A stretch of DNA of 64,000 nt from an uncultured Brachyspira sp. (GCF_910588665.1 NZ_CAJUPR010000003.1:86199-150198), one strand, 5' to 3'. Shown: positions 1-8,050, numbered from the stretch's first letter. The notes: a model not told the origin generated them from the sequence alone. Made by a program: numbers and translations.

Positions 1-1
1 A

Positions 2-601
2 TTATTATCCCATAAAAAAATAAATATGAACCCTGTTTTGCCTGCCGATACGATATTATTAAACGGCAATAATAAATGGTATGCTGACGGACAAACGCCT
101 CTTTTACTTGCTTCATATTACAGATATTCAGGTATAGTAAGTATGCTTCTTAATTACGGAGCCGACATTATGGCAAGAGATTCTGTAGATGATGCTATGG
201 CTATACATATAGCTTCTGCAAGGGGATATTCCGATGTAATATCTGTTATATTGGATTCTTCTGCGGCAAGAAATTCCGGAGCTGATATTGCCAATATTGG
301 AGATAATTCTGGCACAACACCTTTAATGTGGGCTGCTATGAATAATCAAGTGTCCGCTATGTCTGTTTTAATTAGATATAATGCGGATATAAATATGCAA
401 GATGATGACGGCTGGACGCCTTTGCATTTTGCGGCGGCTTCAGACAGCTACAGAGCTGCGGAGCTGCTTTTGAAAAATAATGCAGATGTTAATATTGCTG
501 ATGTAGATGGAAAAAAAGCTTCCGATGTTACAGACGATACGGATATACAAGCATTATTAAATCAATATATTACAGAAAGCGGTATGCAAGAAAATAATTA
601 A
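2..601 (+). CDS. Ankyrin-repeat protein, 5' end outside window
   Basis: The reading frame is open from base 2, and the first ATG (base 26) has no ribosome-binding site, so the gene very likely starts before the window. The visible ~200 residues hold about four ankyrin repeats with the usual G-x-TPL-x-x-A helix and NADIN/NADVN turns, for example GWTPLHFAA near residue 130 of the ATG-started form. Ankyrin repeats are protein-binding scaffolds; the partner cannot be told. The gene ends five bases before the next gene, so the two are probably cotranscribed. The ankyrin call is secure, the function unknown. Confidence 0.85.
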   Translation, partial: LLSHKKINMNPVLPADTILLNGNNKWYADGQTPLLLASYYRYSGIVSMLLNYGADIMARDSVDDAMAIHIASARGYSDVISVILDSSAARNSGADIANIGDNSGTTPLMWAAMNNQVSAMSVLIRYNADINMQDDDGWTPLHFAAASDSYRAAELLLKNNADVNIADVDGKKASDVTDDTDIQALLNQYITESGMQENN

Positions 602-606
602 TAGTT

Positions 607-1437
607 ATGGAAGCAAAAAAATTACAAAGATTCAGCGAATATAGTATGTCAACATATTTACTTTGTCCTAGAAAGTACAGATATACATATATTGAAAAGC
701 CATTTAAAAAACAAAAAAGAAGTGTTAATGTTTATTTTATATTTGGAAATGCAATTCATTTGGCATGCAAAGAGTTTTATGAGCAGATAGCAGAGGAGAG
801 AACCTTAAATAATTTATATAATATATTCAGAAATGTATGGAAGAGAAGCGGCATAAGGGCTTTTTTTAACAGCAGAGAAGAAGAAAAGGAATTGGGAGAG
901 AGAGGACTCAATATGCTTTCTAATTTTTTTAATTCTTTCGGTCATAAAGTACCTTATAAAATTGAAAGTTATATGGAAAATAGGGTTAGAGATTATATTC
1001 TTTTCGGAAGAATAGACAGAATAGATTTATCTGCAGATGGTACTTTGCAGATTGTAGATTATAAAACTACTAAATATTATGATTTAGGCGAAGATAATGA
1101 GGATAGAGAAAGAAAGACTATACAGTTGAAATTATATGCCTGTATATTAGACGGGCTTAAATGCAATGTTACAAGCGGTTCTTATTATCATTTTGAAGAT
1201 GATAAATTCGACACTATAGATTTTACTCCTCAGTCTATTAGTTATTTAAAAGGCTGGTTTGACGAGATTGTTGATGATATAAGGTATGACAGAGTATTTG
1301 AAAAGAAAATAGGAAAACATTGCGAATTTTGCGATTTTTTCAAGATTTGTCAGGGAAAAAATAATGACATAGGCGATTTAGTGCTTCCTTCCGACGAACT
1401 TTTTATGGCTTCTATAGAAAATTCTGATAATAATTAA
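607..1437 (+). CDS. RecB-like PD-(D/E)XK nuclease domain protein
   Basis: A 276-residue protein with the layout of the RecB/AddB/Cas4-type nuclease domain. It has an N-terminal CPRKYRY motif (Cys20), a G-x-A-I-H motif near residue 48, the core GRIDRID followed by IVDYKTTK (catalytic Asp and D-x-K), QLKLYA, and a C-terminal C-x2-C-x5-C (Cys239, 242, 248). Cys20 plus these three match the four-cysteine Fe-S cluster of AddB- and Cas4-like nucleases. The family degrades or trims DNA ends in repair and related processes. It stands alone here, with no helicase domain and no cas genes nearby. The specific role is unknown. Confidence 0.85.
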   Translation: MEAKKLQRFSEYSMSTYLLCPRKYRYTYIEKPFKKQKRSVNVYFIFGNAIHLACKEFYEQIAEERTLNNLYNIFRNVWKRSGIRAFFNSREEEKELGERGLNMLSNFFNSFGHKVPYKIESYMENRVRDYILFGRIDRIDLSADGTLQIVDYKTTKYYDLGEDNEDRERKTIQLKLYACILDGLKCNVTSGSYYHFEDDKFDTIDFTPQSISYLKGWFDEIVDDIRYDRVFEKKIGKHCEFCDFFKICQGKNNDIGDLVLPSDELFMASIENSDNN

Positions 1438-1529
1438 TAAAAACCATTTTAAATACTTTAAAAAATATAAATTATTAAAATTAACACTAGCTTTTTTTTT
1501 TGATTTGTATTATAATTACCTTTCTTAAT

Positions 1530-1576
1530 AGGTATTCCTTTTTTTGTTTGTGTTGTTTCATTATTGAGGAATACCT
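1530..1576. repeat. Inverted repeat upstream of the pyr operon
   Basis: A perfect 10-bp inverted repeat, AGGTATTCCT (1530-1539) and AGGAATACCT (1567-1576), with a 27-nt spacer. The right arm can also pair, with one G-U, with the right arm of the downstream terminator-like hairpin (1737-1746). No T run follows this repeat, so it is not an obvious terminator itself. Confidence 0.6.
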
Positions 1577-1642
1577 TCTTTACAATAATAAAAAATATCA
1601 ATATTTATGACTGCTGAACATTTAATAATATTTATATATATA

Positions 1643-1670
1643 TTGAATTTTTATAAATATATGATATACT
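1643..1670 (+). promoter_or_regulatory. Candidate sigma70 promoter for pyrK-pyrD-pyrFE
   Basis: TTGAAT (1643-1648), a 16-nt spacer and TATACT (1665-1670). Transcription would start near 1677, giving a leader of about 100 nt that contains the hairpin at 1704-1752. A further TATAAT at 1511-1516 lacks a clear -35 box. Confidence 0.5.
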
Positions 1671-1703
1671 GAATCAGTATGAAGCATATATTTTTTGAAA
1701 TTT

Positions 1704-1752
1704 AGAAGAATACTATTATCTCTTAATACAGAGAACAGGTATTCTTTTTTTT
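1704..1752 (+). terminator. Terminator-like hairpin in the pyr leader (possible attenuator)
   Basis: AAGAATAC (1706-1713) pairs with GTATTCTT (1739-1746), extendable by an A-U and a G-U pair. It encloses a second stem, TCTCT/AGAGA (1719-1723/1730-1734), with a 6-nt loop, and a T tract to 1752 follows. It lies 25 nt before the pyrK start, downstream of the candidate promoter, which is where an attenuator would sit. No pyrR gene or PyrR-binding loop was recognised. Confidence 0.55.
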
Positions 1753-1777
1753 ATTTAAAAAATTAAAAGGTGAAAAA

Positions 1778-2548
1778 ATGTTTTTAGAAGACTGTATTAT
1801 AGCGGATAATATACAAATATCGGACGGTAAATATTTACTTAGAATAAAATCTGAAGAAAGCTTTAAGTATGCAAAAGAAGGGCAGTTTTTTATGATTAAA
1901 AGCAATACTTTTTTAAGACGCCCTATAAGCCTACATTATATTGAAGATAATATTCTTGAGTTTTATTATCAGGTAAAAGGAGAAGGCACAAAATATTTAT
2001 CAAAATTAAAAAAAGACGATATAGTTAATATTCAAGGTCCTTTAGGCAATGGATTCAACAGCGAAGTAAAAAATAAAAAAATATTATTAGCCGCAGGAGG
2101 AATGGGAATAGCTCCTTTTAAACTATTAATGGAAAAATTAATTGATAATAATTCCGTAACATTGATAATGGGTGCAGCCGATGAATCCTCAGTAAAAATA
2201 ATGAATAGATTTGATACGAAAAATATAAGATTATATATTGCAACTGATGACGGCTCTGTAGGAGATAAATGCAGTACTCTTGATAAAGTAAAGGAATTGT
2301 TAAAACGAGAAACTTTTGATATAATATATACATGCGGACCTCTTATTATGATGAAGGCATTAATAGAACTTGCAAATAAAAAATCAATACTATGCTATGC
2401 ATCTTTTGAAGAGAGAATGGCTTGCGGAGTTAATGCATGCTTAGGCTGTAATATAGAATTAAAAGATATACATTCAGAAAACGGATATATATTGAAAAAG
2501 GTTTGTTATGACGGACCTGTATTTAACGCTGAATTATTGAATATATAA
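1778..2548 (+). CDS. pyrK: Dihydroorotate dehydrogenase B, electron-transfer subunit PyrK
   Basis: PyrK carries electrons from the PyrD flavin through a [2Fe-2S] cluster and FAD to NAD+. The 256-residue protein has the FAD-binding RRPIS motif (47-51), the nucleotide-binding glycine loop AAGGMGIAP (105-113), and a C-terminal cluster motif Cys216-x4-Cys221-x2-Cys224 with Cys243, the PyrK arrangement. The start is supported by AAAGGTG about 8 nt upstream. It is the first gene of pyrK-pyrD-pyrFE, 11 nt before pyrD. Together they supply the last three steps to UMP; pyrB, pyrC and carAB are not in the window. Confidence 0.95.
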   Translation: MFLEDCIIADNIQISDGKYLLRIKSEESFKYAKEGQFFMIKSNTFLRRPISLHYIEDNILEFYYQVKGEGTKYLSKLKKDDIVNIQGPLGNGFNSEVKNKKILLAAGGMGIAPFKLLMEKLIDNNSVTLIMGAADESSVKIMNRFDTKNIRLYIATDDGSVGDKCSTLDKVKELLKRETFDIIYTCGPLIMMKALIELANKKSILCYASFEERMACGVNACLGCNIELKDIHSENGYILKKVCYDGPVFNAELLNI

Positions 2549-2559
2549 CGGATAATATT

Positions 2560-3474
2560 ATGAAAAGCAGATTAAATATAAATTTTTTAGGCAGGGAATT
2601 AAAAAATAATGTTGTAACATCTTCGGGCTGTTTCGGTTTTGGAGAAGAATATAATAATTATTTTGATGTTAATAAACTTGGTGCAATCAATTTAAAAGGA
2701 ATAACATTAAGCAGAAAAGACGGAAATAAAGGCATTCGTATAGCTGAAACTCCTTCAGGTATGATAAACTGCATAGGACTTGAAAATCCTGGAATAGAAT
2801 ATTTTAAAGAAAATATAATAAAAAATATAAAATATACGGCTCCAATAATTTTAAATATAAACGGAGCTTCCATAGAAGAGTATGTTCAATTGGCGCAGAT
2901 AGCGAATGATATTGAAAGAGTGGATTTTGTGGAGCTTAATATATCATGCCCTAATGTAAAAAACGGAGGAATGGCTTTCGGAGCAACTTGCGAAAGTGCA
3001 GGAACTGTAACTAAAGCTGTAAAAAACATTCTGACTAAAAAACCTTTGATAGTAAAATTATCTCCTAATGTTTCCGATATAGCGGAAATAGCAAAAAGCG
3101 CTGAAAATGAAGGAGCCGACAGTATATCGCTTGTTAATACATTCTTATCAATGAAAATAGATACTAAAACAAGGAAGCCTCTGTTAGGAAATATTTTAGG
3201 AGGATTATCAGGCGGCTGTATAAGACCTATTGCCGTAAGAATGGTTTATCAGGTATATAAAGCTGTGAAAATTCCTATTGTAGGTATGGGAGGCATTACA
3301 AATTATAATGATGCTTTGGAATTTATAATGGCAGGCGCTTCTTTAGTTTCAATAGGCTCTGGAATATTTTCAAATCCCCTACTTCCAATAGAAGTTATTG
3401 ACGGAATAGATAATTATCTTAAAGAAAATAAAATAGATAATATAACAGATTTAATAGCTGCGGCTCATTTATAA
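2560..3474 (+). CDS. pyrD: Dihydroorotate dehydrogenase B, catalytic subunit (class 1B)
   Basis: Oxidises dihydroorotate to orotate with FMN, in a complex with PyrK. The 304-residue protein has the substrate loop with TPSGMINCIGLENPG (64-78), the active-site NISCPN whose Cys130 is the catalytic base of class 1 enzymes, VKLSPNV, and the C-terminal FMN-phosphate segments GLSGG and PIVGMGG. A Cys base together with a neighbouring PyrK identifies class 1B, the NAD-dependent form. It follows pyrK by 11 nt and precedes pyrFE by 37 nt. Confidence 0.96.
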   Translation: MKSRLNINFLGRELKNNVVTSSGCFGFGEEYNNYFDVNKLGAINLKGITLSRKDGNKGIRIAETPSGMINCIGLENPGIEYFKENIIKNIKYTAPIILNINGASIEEYVQLAQIANDIERVDFVELNISCPNVKNGGMAFGATCESAGTVTKAVKNILTKKPLIVKLSPNVSDIAEIAKSAENEGADSISLVNTFLSMKIDTKTRKPLLGNILGGLSGGCIRPIAVRMVYQVYKAVKIPIVGMGGITNYNDALEFIMAGASLVSIGSGIFSNPLLPIEVIDGIDNYLKENKIDNITDLIAAAHL

Positions 3475-3511
3475 TATTTTATTGCGCCAATATATATTAA
3501 AAGGATAAATT

Positions 3512-4867
3512 ATGACAGTATTGACTGAAAACCCAAAAGAAAGATTAATTATAGCATTAGATTTTAATTCTATTGAAGAAGCTGAAAAACTTATAGATGA
3601 ACTTGGAGATGAGGCTTTATTTTATAAAGTAGGACTTGAGCTTTTTCTTTATACCAAAGGAGAGATAATAGAATATTTGGATCTTAAAAATAAAAAAATA
3701 TTTCTTGATTTGAAATTTCATGATATACCTAATACTACGGCTATGGCATCTCTATTTGCCGCTAAACAGAATGTGTTTATGTTTAATGTGCATACAAGCG
3801 GCGGTAAAAATATGATGAAAAAAACTGCTGAGGAAATAAGAAAACTTAATAAGGATAATCTTATAATAGGCGTAACTATACTTACAAGTCTTTCGGAAAA
3901 TGATGTAAAGAATATGTTCAATTCAAATTTTGCATTGACTGATTTGGCTGTTCATTGGGCTAAATTAGGAAAAAAATCAGGTCTTGACGGAGTGGTATGC
4001 TCTCCTAAAGAAGCAGGCATAATAAAGAGAGAATGCGGCGAAAGTTTTATTACAGTATGTCCTGGAGTAAGACCTAAATGGTCGGACGCAGACGATCAGG
4101 AAAGAATTATGACTCCTAAAGAAGCAATAGAAAACGGATGTGATTATCTAGTTGTAGGAAGACCTATTACAAGAAATTCGGACAGAGTGAAAGCATGTAA
4201 AATGATAATAAAAGAAATTTCAGAAGGAATAGAAAACAATAAAAAAAAGAAATCAAGATTAATAGATAAAGCTTTGCTTGATACTAAAGCGGTTAAACTC
4301 AATGTAAAAGAGCCGTTTACATTTGTATCTGGAATAAAAAGTCCTATATACTGCGACAACAGATATATTATAGGGTTTCCTGAAGCAAGACAGATTATAG
4401 TTAATGCTTTTATAAATATTTTAAAATGTAAGGACTTTGATTGTATAGCAGGAACTGCTACGGCAGGAATACCTTGGGCTTCTTTTATAGCTTATGAACT
4501 TAATAAACCGTTATGCTATATAAGAGCAGAAAAAAAAGAACATGGAAGAGGAAGACAGATAGAGGGAGCTGAATGCTGCGGTAAGAAATTAATTTTAATA
4601 GAAGATTTAATTTCAACGGGAACAAGTTCTATAAAGGCTTTTAATGCGGCGGTTAATGAAGGCGCTATAGGTCTTGAGATTATAGCGATATTTTCTTATG
4701 AATTTGAAAAGGCTTATAAAAACTTTGAAGAGGCTAAAATAAGATTTTCATCTCTTTCTAATTTTTCATCTCTTATGGATACGGCTAAAGAAGAAAATTA
4801 TATAACGGAAGATGAACTTAAAAAAGCATTGGAATGGAATAAAAATCCTGATATATGGGGAAAATAA
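3512..4867 (+). CDS. pyrFE: Fused OMP decarboxylase-orotate phosphoribosyltransferase
   Basis: One 451-residue chain with both final UMP-synthesis activities. Residues 1 to about 235 are OMP decarboxylase, with FLDLKFHDIPNT giving the catalytic Asp66-x-Lys68-x2-Asp71 set and VCPGVRP as the phosphate-binding part. Residues from about 250 are orotate phosphoribosyltransferase, with a KSPIYCDNR substrate motif and the PRPP loop LIEDLISTGTSS near 362-373. The order decarboxylase-transferase is the reverse of the animal UMP synthase fusion. It has a clear AAAGGA ribosome-binding site and is last in the operon. It ends 10 nt from the convergent rhodanese-CstR gene. Confidence 0.95.
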   Translation: MTVLTENPKERLIIALDFNSIEEAEKLIDELGDEALFYKVGLELFLYTKGEIIEYLDLKNKKIFLDLKFHDIPNTTAMASLFAAKQNVFMFNVHTSGGKNMMKKTAEEIRKLNKDNLIIGVTILTSLSENDVKNMFNSNFALTDLAVHWAKLGKKSGLDGVVCSPKEAGIIKRECGESFITVCPGVRPKWSDADDQERIMTPKEAIENGCDYLVVGRPITRNSDRVKACKMIIKEISEGIENNKKKKSRLIDKALLDTKAVKLNVKEPFTFVSGIKSPIYCDNRYIIGFPEARQIIVNAFINILKCKDFDCIAGTATAGIPWASFIAYELNKPLCYIRAEKKEHGRGRQIEGAECCGKKLILIEDLISTGTSSIKAFNAAVNEGAIGLEIIAIFSYEFEKAYKNFEEAKIRFSSLSNFSSLMDTAKEENYITEDELKKALEWNKNPDIWGK

Positions 4868-4877
4868 AAAATAATTG

Positions 4878-5483
4878 TTATTTTATAAGCTTTCTCATGT
4901 ATCTGAAAAAATCTTCTTTTTCTTTAGTAGAAATCATACAGGTATTTAAAAATACTTCCATTATTTCCTGATTAACACTTCCCATAGCAGATTTAACTGC
5001 CAGTGACTGATTTAGTATATCTCCGCAGTATTCTCCTTTTGCAAGCATTTTCTTCATACCTTTAATTTGACCTTCAATTCTGTTTAATCTGATAATAAGT
5101 TTTTTTCTTCTTTCTGAAGATTCTTCTCTGTCAAACTTAGAAACTTTATTATTATCTCCAAAATATTTGTTCCAAGCCTTTAATCCTCCTTCCAATACAT
5201 ATATATTGTTGAACCCATGTTCTTTCATATATTCAGCTGCTTTTATACTCAATTTTCCGATAGAGCAATATAATAAATAAGGAATATTTTTATCTAATTT
5301 TGATATTTCCCTTTTAGCTACTCTAGGCTTAAGGAAATTTATAGAAATAGAATCTTCAATCATACCCTCATAATTATGCTCCATTTCTGTTCTGACATCT
5401 AATATTACTATATTATTTGTTTTATTAATAATTTCGTCAGCCTCCGAAGGAGATAATATATTTAAACCGTTTTCTACTAGCAT
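4878..5483 (-). CDS. Rhodanese fused to a CsoR/CstR-family repressor
   Basis: Two domains in 201 residues. Residues 8-108 are a rhodanese with LDVRTEMEH and an active-site loop starting at Cys73 (CSIGKLS), a persulfide carrier. Residues 123-201 match the CsoR/RcnR/CstR repressor fold, with RLNRIEGQIKGM and cysteines at 153 and 182. The 29-residue spacing equals that of the CsoR and CstR cysteine pairs. The metal-binding His expected at Cys182 minus 4 is Phe178, which argues against copper sensing and for a CstR-like persulfide sensor. AAGGA lies 9 nt before the ATG. The CoA-disulfide reductase gene is nearby on the same strand. Confidence 0.88.
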   Translation of the reverse strand: MLVENGLNILSPSEADEIINKTNNIVILDVRTEMEHNYEGMIEDSISINFLKPRVAKREISKLDKNIPYLLYCSIGKLSIKAAEYMKEHGFNNIYVLEGGLKAWNKYFGDNNKVSKFDREESSERRKKLIIRLNRIEGQIKGMKKMLAKGEYCGDILNQSLAVKSAMGSVNQEIMEVFLNTCMISTKEKEDFFRYMRKLIK

Positions 5484-5517
5484 ATTTAAGTCCTTATAAA
5501 AACATTCTTATTTGATA

Positions 5518-5533
5518 TTTATTATATAATAAA
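5518..5533. promoter_or_regulatory. 16-bp palindrome before the rhodanese-CstR gene
   Basis: A perfect palindrome, TTTATTATATAATAAA, 35-50 nt upstream of the minus-strand ATG. It contains a TATAAT-like sequence. This is where an autoregulatory operator could sit, but A+T-only palindromes are common in such DNA. Confidence 0.35.
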
Positions 5534-5554
5534 TTATAAAAAAATAAAATTGAT

Positions 5555-5584
5555 AAAATATTTTTTTTAATTAAAAAATATTTT
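5555..5584. repeat. 12-bp A+T inverted repeat in divergent promoter region
   Basis: AAAATATTTTTT (5555-5566) and AAAAAATATTTT (5573-5584) form a perfect inverted repeat with a 6-nt spacer between two divergent genes. It could be a leaderless terminator-like structure, an operator or chance; no function is assigned. Confidence 0.4.
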
Positions 5585-5632
5585 GATATATAAAATAAAT
5601 ATGTTACAATACAAAAGTAATTTATATTGTAA
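5583..5632 (+). promoter_or_regulatory. Promoter with inverted repeat over the -10 box
   Basis: TTGATA (5583-5588), a 16-nt spacer and TACAAT (5605-5610) make a good sigma70 promoter for the lipoprotein gene at 5650. An 8-bp inverted repeat, TTACAATA (5604-5611) and TATTGTAA (5625-5632), covers the -10 box and the expected start point, as an operator would. Confidence 0.5.
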
Positions 5633-5649
5633 TATTTTAGAGTTATCTT

Positions 5650-6195
5650 ATGAAAAGAATATTTATAATTATTTATATAACTGCAATGCTTTTTTTTAGC
5701 TGCTCCAGTATTAAAACTTATAGAGATGATTTAAAAGGTGCTACAAGATATTATACAGACGATTTTGTAGAATGGGGAGTTTTTTTAGATATTGCAGTAT
5801 ATGATAATAAGCCTGATATGCCTATAATTGCCCTAAGAGTCAGAACCAGGGGATTATACAATTATATTAATTTAAGAGAAATATGCTTTTTTGATAAAAT
5901 AAGCAGAGAAAATATCTTTTTCAAATTAGATAAGAGTGAAAATGATATAATATTTATTGACGGTCATTTTTCAGGCTCTACTTATATAAGCCCCAAAGTT
6001 TATAAAATAGCAAAAGGCATTAAAATTTTAAATAATAAAGAATTAGATTTACTATACGATTTTATGACTTCTTCTTCAAAGCCTTATATAAGATTTTACG
6101 GAAATTTTCAAGATGATAATTATCTGCCAAGCGGACAGCAAAAAAATATAATTAAGTTAATAGATAAATATAGAACAGAAATTAAAAAAAATTGA
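5650..6195 (+). CDS. Hypothetical lipoprotein
   Basis: 181 residues beginning with a short hydrophobic signal sequence and a lipobox ending FFSC (Cys18), so it is probably an acylated lipoprotein. The rest has mixed alpha/beta character with no family I recognise. It lies between the rhodanese-CstR gene (divergent) and the CoA-disulfide reductase gene (convergent), behind its own promoter with an inverted repeat over the -10. Whether it belongs to the sulfur response is not shown. The ribosome-binding site is weak. Confidence 0.75.
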   Translation: MKRIFIIIYITAMLFFSCSSIKTYRDDLKGATRYYTDDFVEWGVFLDIAVYDNKPDMPIIALRVRTRGLYNYINLREICFFDKISRENIFFKLDKSENDIIFIDGHFSGSTYISPKVYKIAKGIKILNNKELDLLYDFMTSSSKPYIRFYGNFQDDNYLPSGQQKNIIKLIDKYRTEIKKN

Positions 6196-6209
6196 ATGTT
6201 ATAATTATT

Positions 6210-6246
6210 AAAATAAAAACAGCTTTTTAAATGCTATTTTTATTTT
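6210..6246. terminator. Bidirectional terminator between convergent genes
   Basis: Arms 6210-6223 and 6233-6246 (AAAATAAAAA-C-AGC against GCT-A-TTTTTATTTT, one mismatch) with a 9-nt loop. The A/T flanks give a U tract on either strand. It serves both the lipoprotein gene and the CoA-disulfide reductase gene. Confidence 0.7.
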
Positions 6247-6258
6247 AATATTATATGC

Positions 6259-7947
6259 TTATCCGAAATATCCCGTTAATATAGGTTTTCTTCCAGTAGT
6301 TTTATCATTAAAGTATTCATATTGCGATAATCCTATAAATCCTCCTGAAACATTAATAACATTGCTGAATCCTATATTCTGAAGTATTTTGCATGCGGTA
6401 TAACTAGTTAATCCCGTTTTGCAGGTAATATATACTGGTATGTCTTTCGGAATCTCATTATATCTTTTTCTTAAACTTCCAAGAGGTATATTAACTGCAT
6501 TTTCCAAATGACCTAAAGCAAAATCTTCAGGCATTCTCACATCCAAAAAATAAGCATTTTTTTCAGCTAATTCTCTAACCTCACTGTAATGAACTTGTCT
6601 GTAATCTCCGTTTCTTAAATTTGAAGATACATATCCTGCAAAATTTACAACATCTTTGGCAGTACCAAATGAAGGAGCATAGCATAATTCTAAATCTTTT
6701 AAATCGTCTATAGTTCCTCCGAACTTAATAACGGCAGCTATGACATCTATTCTTTTATCAACATTTCCTCTTCCGATAGCCTGAGCTCCTAATACTTTTC
6801 CTGTAGGTACTTCATATATAAGCTTGAAATGCATTAATCTGGAAGAAGGCATAATAGATACTCCGTCAAAAGGAATAATTTCAATAGTATCATAATCTAT
6901 ATTCAAATTCATAGCTTTTATAAAATTTTCGGAAAGTCCTGTTGAAGCCCCGTTATATCCGAATACTTTAATAACAGATGAAGATATAAATCCTCTGCTG
7001 TCTGCATTTCTTCCGTTAATATGATCGGCAGCCCATCTAGCCTGTTTCTGAGCAGGTCCTGCCAATGGCAATCTGAAATAATCATTAAACAAAGGACTAT
7101 AAACTTCTACAGCATCTCCGACTGCATAAATATCTTTATCATTAGTTCTGTAATTAGAATCCACTTTAATAGCCTTAGTTTTTCCAAGCTCTATTCCAGC
7201 TTTAACTGCAATATCAGTTTCAGGAGAAACGCCTATGGCAAGTATAACCGCATCAGCCTCAACTTTTTTTCCTGAAGCTAAAATAACCGTATTTGCATCA
7301 AAACTATCAACTTTATCATTAACAATTAAAGTTACTCCGTTGTCCATTATCTCTCTATGAAGAATTTGAACCATATCATAATCAAACGGCTTCATTATCT
7401 GCGGCAATGCCTCAATTATTGCTACATTATATCCTGCATGCTTTAGATTTTCAGCCATTTCAATACCGATAAATCCTCCGCCTATAACGGCAACCTTTGC
7501 ATTATCTTTGTTTTTAAGAAAATTATGTATTTTATTTATATCAACAACATTTCTAACGGTAAATACATTAACTTTTTCCATTCCTTTTATATTAGGTACT
7601 ATAGGCTTAGCTCCCATAGAAAGTATAAGCTTGTCATAACTCTCTTTATATTCTTTTCCTTCATATAAAACAGTAACTTCTTTTTTATTTCTGTCTATAG
7701 ATACAACCTCGCTATTAACTCTTGCATCCACATTAAACTGCTTTAAAAATTTTTCAGGATTCATCAGAAGCAAAGCATCTTGTGAAGGTATTAAGCCTCC
7801 TGCATAATAAGGAAGCGAACAATTAGAAAAAGATACATGAGGTCCTTTTTCAAATATTATGATTTTATCTTCTTCGTTTAATCTTCTGAGTCTTGCAGCG
7901 GCGGAAGCTCCTCCAGCCACGCCTCCCACTATTAATATTTTTTTCAT
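6259..7947 (-). CDS. cdr: CoA-disulfide (persulfide) reductase with C-terminal rhodanese
   Basis: A 562-residue flavoprotein. The N-terminal FAD loop is VGGVAGGASAAARL, followed by the single active Cys43 in SFSNCSLPYY, as in CoA-disulfide reductases. An NAD(P)H-binding VIGGGFIGIEMAE lies mid-protein, and a C-terminal rhodanese domain has LDVRMPEDF and the loop CKTGLTSY. The family reduces CoA disulfide, CoA-persulfide or polysulfide. The frame continues 34 codons upstream to 8049, but the start is set at 7947, where GGAG lies 8 nt away and homology begins (MKKILIVGG). The upstream stretch is the promoter. It is likely the effector of the neighbouring rhodanese-CstR regulator. Confidence 0.93.
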   Translation of the reverse strand: MKKILIVGGVAGGASAAARLRRLNEEDKIIIFEKGPHVSFSNCSLPYYAGGLIPSQDALLLMNPEKFLKQFNVDARVNSEVVSIDRNKKEVTVLYEGKEYKESYDKLILSMGAKPIVPNIKGMEKVNVFTVRNVVDINKIHNFLKNKDNAKVAVIGGGFIGIEMAENLKHAGYNVAIIEALPQIMKPFDYDMVQILHREIMDNGVTLIVNDKVDSFDANTVILASGKKVEADAVILAIGVSPETDIAVKAGIELGKTKAIKVDSNYRTNDKDIYAVGDAVEVYSPLFNDYFRLPLAGPAQKQARWAADHINGRNADSRGFISSSVIKVFGYNGASTGLSENFIKAMNLNIDYDTIEIIPFDGVSIMPSSRLMHFKLIYEVPTGKVLGAQAIGRGNVDKRIDVIAAVIKFGGTIDDLKDLELCYAPSFGTAKDVVNFAGYVSSNLRNGDYRQVHYSEVRELAEKNAYFLDVRMPEDFALGHLENAVNIPLGSLRKRYNEIPKDIPVYITCKTGLTSYTACKILQNIGFSNVINVSGGFIGLSQYEYFNDKTTGRKPILTGYFG

Positions 7948-7975
7948 TTTTTTACTCCATACATATATTATATAA

Positions 7976-8012
7976 ATATACCTAGTATATGTATAATATA
8001 TAAATAAGTCAA
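7976..8012 (-). promoter_or_regulatory. CoA-disulfide reductase promoter with palindromic operator candidate
   Basis: On the minus strand TTGACT (8007-8012), a 17-nt spacer and TATACT (7984-7989) form a good promoter. A perfect palindrome ATATAC-CTA-GTATAT (7976-7990, read on plus) covers the -10 box. Repressor binding there would block transcription; the rhodanese-CstR protein is the obvious candidate. Confidence 0.6.
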
Positions 8013-8050
8013 TATTTTTGCACAAAAAATAATATATTAAATAAAGCAAT

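Noticed and set aside
607..1437. Cas4 as part of a CRISPR system
   Set aside because: The Cys and nuclease motifs are shared with AddB/RecB-like proteins, and there are no cas genes or repeats nearby.
7948..8049. 34-codon N-terminal extension of the CoA-disulfide reductase
   Set aside because: It covers the promoter, has no ribosome-binding site, and family similarity starts at MKKILIVGG with GGAG 8 nt upstream.
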